From assembly GCA_003024985.2 (NCBI GenBank), contig PXIH01S0023098.1: a stretch of DNA of 10,301 nucleotides; one strand, given 5' to 3'. The stretch is from Euperipatoides rowelli (lineage: Eukaryota > Onychophora > Udeonychophora > Euonychophora > Peripatopsidae). Position 1 is the stretch's first letter. The number at the start of each line of letters is the position of its first letter. A program made the translations under genes and the position numbers. Positions 8,055 to 10,301 of the stretch are shown piece after piece. A model generated the notes under the pieces. The model made no database searches, was not told the origin of the DNA, and saw only the letters and a program-made list of their open reading frames with translations.

Positions 8055-9139
8055 TCAGGGATTCAACTGATATTGTATTGAAATTGATATTGAAATTTTC
8101 TCTTGTGTATAGTATTTTTTTGTCATTCTTGTCGAACCCACTAATAGTGCAGCAGATTTTGAAGTGTTTAACATAAGGTTATTTGTTTGAACCCAGCTTG
8201 CTATCTTATTCAGGTCGCTATTTATTTTATATGCCAGCGAATTTAAATCTTTGTCACTCGAGTATATAGTGACATCGTCTGCGAATAACATGATACTTGT
8301 GTGTGAAGGATGTCAAATATAGGGTCCATGTATATGCGAAAAAGAAGAGGGGCCAATACTGATCCCTGTGGGACTCCACTTCTCGTCTCAATGTAAGGTG
8401 ATATATTATCATATTTTACACAATGTTTTCTGTTTGTAATAAAGTTTTTAACCAAGCAATATAACTTTCATCAAAAGGCAAAGATCTGATCCTCTTCAAC
8501 AAAATGTTGTGCGAAACCGAGTCGAATGCCTTCAACATGTCAAGGGTAATTATTGTGGATAATTTATTTTAATCCATATTTTTGCGTAAATCATCTGTTA
8601 GTTTTATAAGGAATGTTGTTGTGGAGTGGTTTTTTCTAAAACCACATTGTCATTTAATTGGTGTTTATCTAAAAAGGTAGATATTTGATTGTTTGCAATT
8701 TTCTCCAATGTTTTGCCCAGTATAGAGAGATTGGTCTGTAGTTAAAGCAATTTTTTTTGTCTCCACCTTTAAATATGGGAGTTATGAAAGATTTTTTTCA
8801 TTCCAAGAGGAATTTACCTGATGTTAAGGATAAGTTGAACAAAAATGTTATTGGATGGATAATTATTGGGAGAGCGATTTTCAGAATTTTTATATTTATT
8901 CCATCTGGACCGCTAGGCATTGTGTTTTTGTATTTAATATAATTTTTTAATATAATGTCTTCATCAACCGTTTTCAATTTGAATAAGTCTTCTTTATTAA
9001 AGTTGTGCTTTTTAGCAGTGATTGTATTTGTATGATCTTGATTTATGTTTGTAGGAATGTCTTGGTAGTTAACCCCGGCAAAAACATTATTTAATGTTTC
9101 TGCTGGTATAGGGTAAGGTTCGAGTTTTAGTGTTGTCAT
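8055..9139 (-). pseudogene. LINE reverse transcriptase, frameshifted
   Basis: Two N-terminal landmarks are MPSGPDGINIKIL and FNLSLTSGKF (8798-9139). These are followed by a TGA at 8798-8800, where family members usually have Trp, then TPIFKGGD and NYRPIS at about 8730-8785. A frame change occurs near 8730. SGVPQGSVLAPLLF lies at about 8340-8380. Another frame change at about 8290-8300 leads into MLFADDVTIYSS, with the catalytic FADD at 8274-8285 (family form F/YADD). The following WVQTNNLMLNTSKS motif is also clear. Stops between 8456 and 8700 show further decay. The enzyme would have copied its RNA at the nicked target; this copy cannot. Confidence 0.9.
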
Positions 9140-9384
9140 TTCCTAGAATCTTGTTTGTTACTTGCCATGTTTTTTTAATATCTCCCTGAGCTTTCTGGCA
9201 TTCTTTATTAAAATAATCGAGTTTAGCTTTATGTAGTTTGTGGTTTACTAGGTTTTTCATTTTTTTATAATTATTCCAAAGTTGGAAATCTCCATTGTTT
9301 AAAGCTTTAATGTGCGCTTTATTTTTTGGGTTATAAGTTCTATCAGTGAAGTGTCAATCCATGTTTTTTTCCTGTGATATTTAT

Positions 9385-10117
9385 TTACAGTATTTTAATA
9401 ATTTTAATTGGCATGTGTTTGTCGATTATTTTGAATAGAAGATGGTTGAATAGTTCGATCATGTCATCTAATTTATTCAGACAAGCTATGTTATGCCATG
9501 GTGATAACTCTAAGTCTTTTAGGAATTTTTCTTCATTTAAATTTTTTAGAGATCTCATAGAAAATGATTGTTTTTGTTTTTTTGGTAGTGATAAATCCAG
9601 AATACTCGAAATCATTAAGTGATCACTAAAGCCGTTTGAAGTGAAAATGCTTTTTATCATATTTGGATTTGATAGCAGAATATGATCTAAGCAGGAATTT
9701 TTGAGGTTTGATATTCTTGTGTTATACTTGATGCCTTGAGAAAATGAGAATTCGGAGAGAATATTTTTATACTTTTTTTGTAATGGTTGAATTTGAAAGA
9801 TAGTCGATATTAAAATCTCCCATTATAATTTTATCATAATTTAGTATTGCCAGTGATTCAAATAATGATCGAAGGTTGTCTAAATGGTAGGATGAATTTG
9901 GAGGTCTGTAAATGATTTCATATATAATTGGTTTACCTAGTGGGTAATTTATCCTAAACCAGATTGCTTCAAAAGATTCAAAATCCGGAATATTAACAAT
10001 GACTTCAATATCAAATAAATTAGAGATGTATACAAGTAAATCACCTCCTTTTCTGCCTCTATCTTTTCTAGTAATATGATAGTTTTCTATTGAAATGAAT
10101 TCATCTGTAAAGCCTAG
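9385..10117 (-). pseudogene. LINE endonuclease, N-terminus missing
   Basis: This is the C-terminal two thirds of the exonuclease-endonuclease-phosphatase domain. Landmarks in order are a HITRKDRGRKGGDLLVYI segment, IYRPPNSS (about 9890-9912), the metal-site GDFNID (about 9803-9821), and, in another frame after a break at about 9660-9767, SNPNMIKSI and the catalytic S-D-H at 9619-9627. The first 60-80 residues with the early Asn and Glu active-site positions are absent. On the minus strand a TAG at 10124-10126 lies just upstream in frame, within unrelated flanking DNA, which fixes the truncation point near 10112-10117. Confidence 0.85.
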
Positions 10118-10255
10118 CACACACTAGGAAAGAAACACTTTGGAGTTTTCATATTTGGCAGTTTTTTAATGATGCGAAAACTCGTAAGAGTATTCTGACA
10201 TACCGTACACTAGGAGATTTTTTTTTTATTTGAAAGTTTCTCTTTAGTGTGTGTA
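10115..10255. mobile_element. MITE-like inverted-repeat element, about 140 bp
   Basis: The left end TAGCACACACTAGGAAAGAAAC (10115-10136, 22 bases) is an imperfect inverted copy of the right end (10236-10255, GTTTCTCTTTAGTGTGTGTA). Both ends are bounded by TA, as in Tc1/mariner-type target duplications. The inner CACTAGG/TAGTG bases could instead suggest a CACTA-type end, but the three-base flanks do not match. A third related motif, TACACTAGGAGAT, lies at 10206-10218. There is no coding capacity. The left end coincides with the LINE's 5' junction. Confidence 0.4.
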
Positions 10256-10301
10256 CTCCTGTTGTCAAAATGGAATTGACATTCAATGACTACCACATTA
10301 A

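Larger units (their letters stand above)
7240..10117 (-). mobile_element. 5'-truncated, decayed CR1/L2/Jockey-type LINE
   Basis: This is a non-LTR retrotransposon copy on the minus strand, about 2.9 kb. Reading right to left it has an apurinic-type endonuclease lacking its N-terminus, a linker, a reverse transcriptase with FADD catalytic motif, the C-terminal region with an LWN motif, a 3' UTR of about 200 bp, and a short tetranucleotide tail. At least two frameshifts and several internal stops make it non-functional. The absence of ORF1 and of the endonuclease N-terminus fits 5' truncation during target-primed reverse transcription. The motif set (YRPPNS, GDFNID, GPDGI, SGVPQGSVL, FADD) fits the CR1/L2/Jockey group; the exact clade is not decidable by eye. 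No relation to the K2P gene is implied. Confidence 0.9.

Noticed and set aside
8757-9622. Plus-strand ORFs (8757-8942, 9374-9622) over the LINE
   Set aside because: They are antisense to the reverse transcriptase and endonuclease frames, which carry the family motifs.

Overview
This is an AT-rich, intron-containing nuclear segment from an animal, most likely an invertebrate. The evidence is a two-pore-domain (K2P) potassium channel exon with a classical splice acceptor, a decayed CR1/L2/Jockey-type LINE, minisatellites and small non-autonomous repeats. There are no bacterial-style operons. The phylum cannot be fixed from the sequence.

Layout. Positions 1-1360 hold no recognisable gene. Positions 1365-2465 are a degenerate minisatellite of roughly 24-27 bp units around a 'CTAGTGAACATTTA' core, with one 30-bp leader motif before it and a second inside it. 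Positions 2466-3359 are AT-rich non-coding DNA ending in a strong polypyrimidine tract and AG. If the K2P call is right, some or all of 1-3359 is the intron before the last exon. Positions 3360-5593 are the 3'-terminal coding exon of the K2P channel. It runs from the GYG filter of pore loop 1 through M2, an enormous M2-M3 cytoplasmic loop built of about 36 repeats of 11 residues, M3, pore loop 2, M4 and a short tail. Exons for the N-terminus, M1 and pore helix 1 are not seen and should lie upstream. Positions 5594-7180 are the 3' UTR and intergenic DNA with candidate poly(A) signals. Positions 7180-7239 are a GC-richer island with a Pol III A-box-like motif, possibly a tRNA-derived SINE fragment. 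Positions 7240-10117 are a minus-strand, 5'-truncated LINE with endonuclease, reverse transcriptase and C-terminal region, broken by stops and frameshifts. Positions 10115-10255 are a roughly 140-bp inverted-repeat (MITE-like) element touching the LINE's truncated end.

The K2P exon is the only functional-looking gene. Two things make it notable. The M2-M3 loop is an in-frame 33-bp minisatellite rich in Ser/Thr-Pro sites, far longer than in familiar K2P channels. The second selectivity filter reads S-I-S-F-G-D, with serine in place of the first filter glycine. The rest is repeat-derived landscape.
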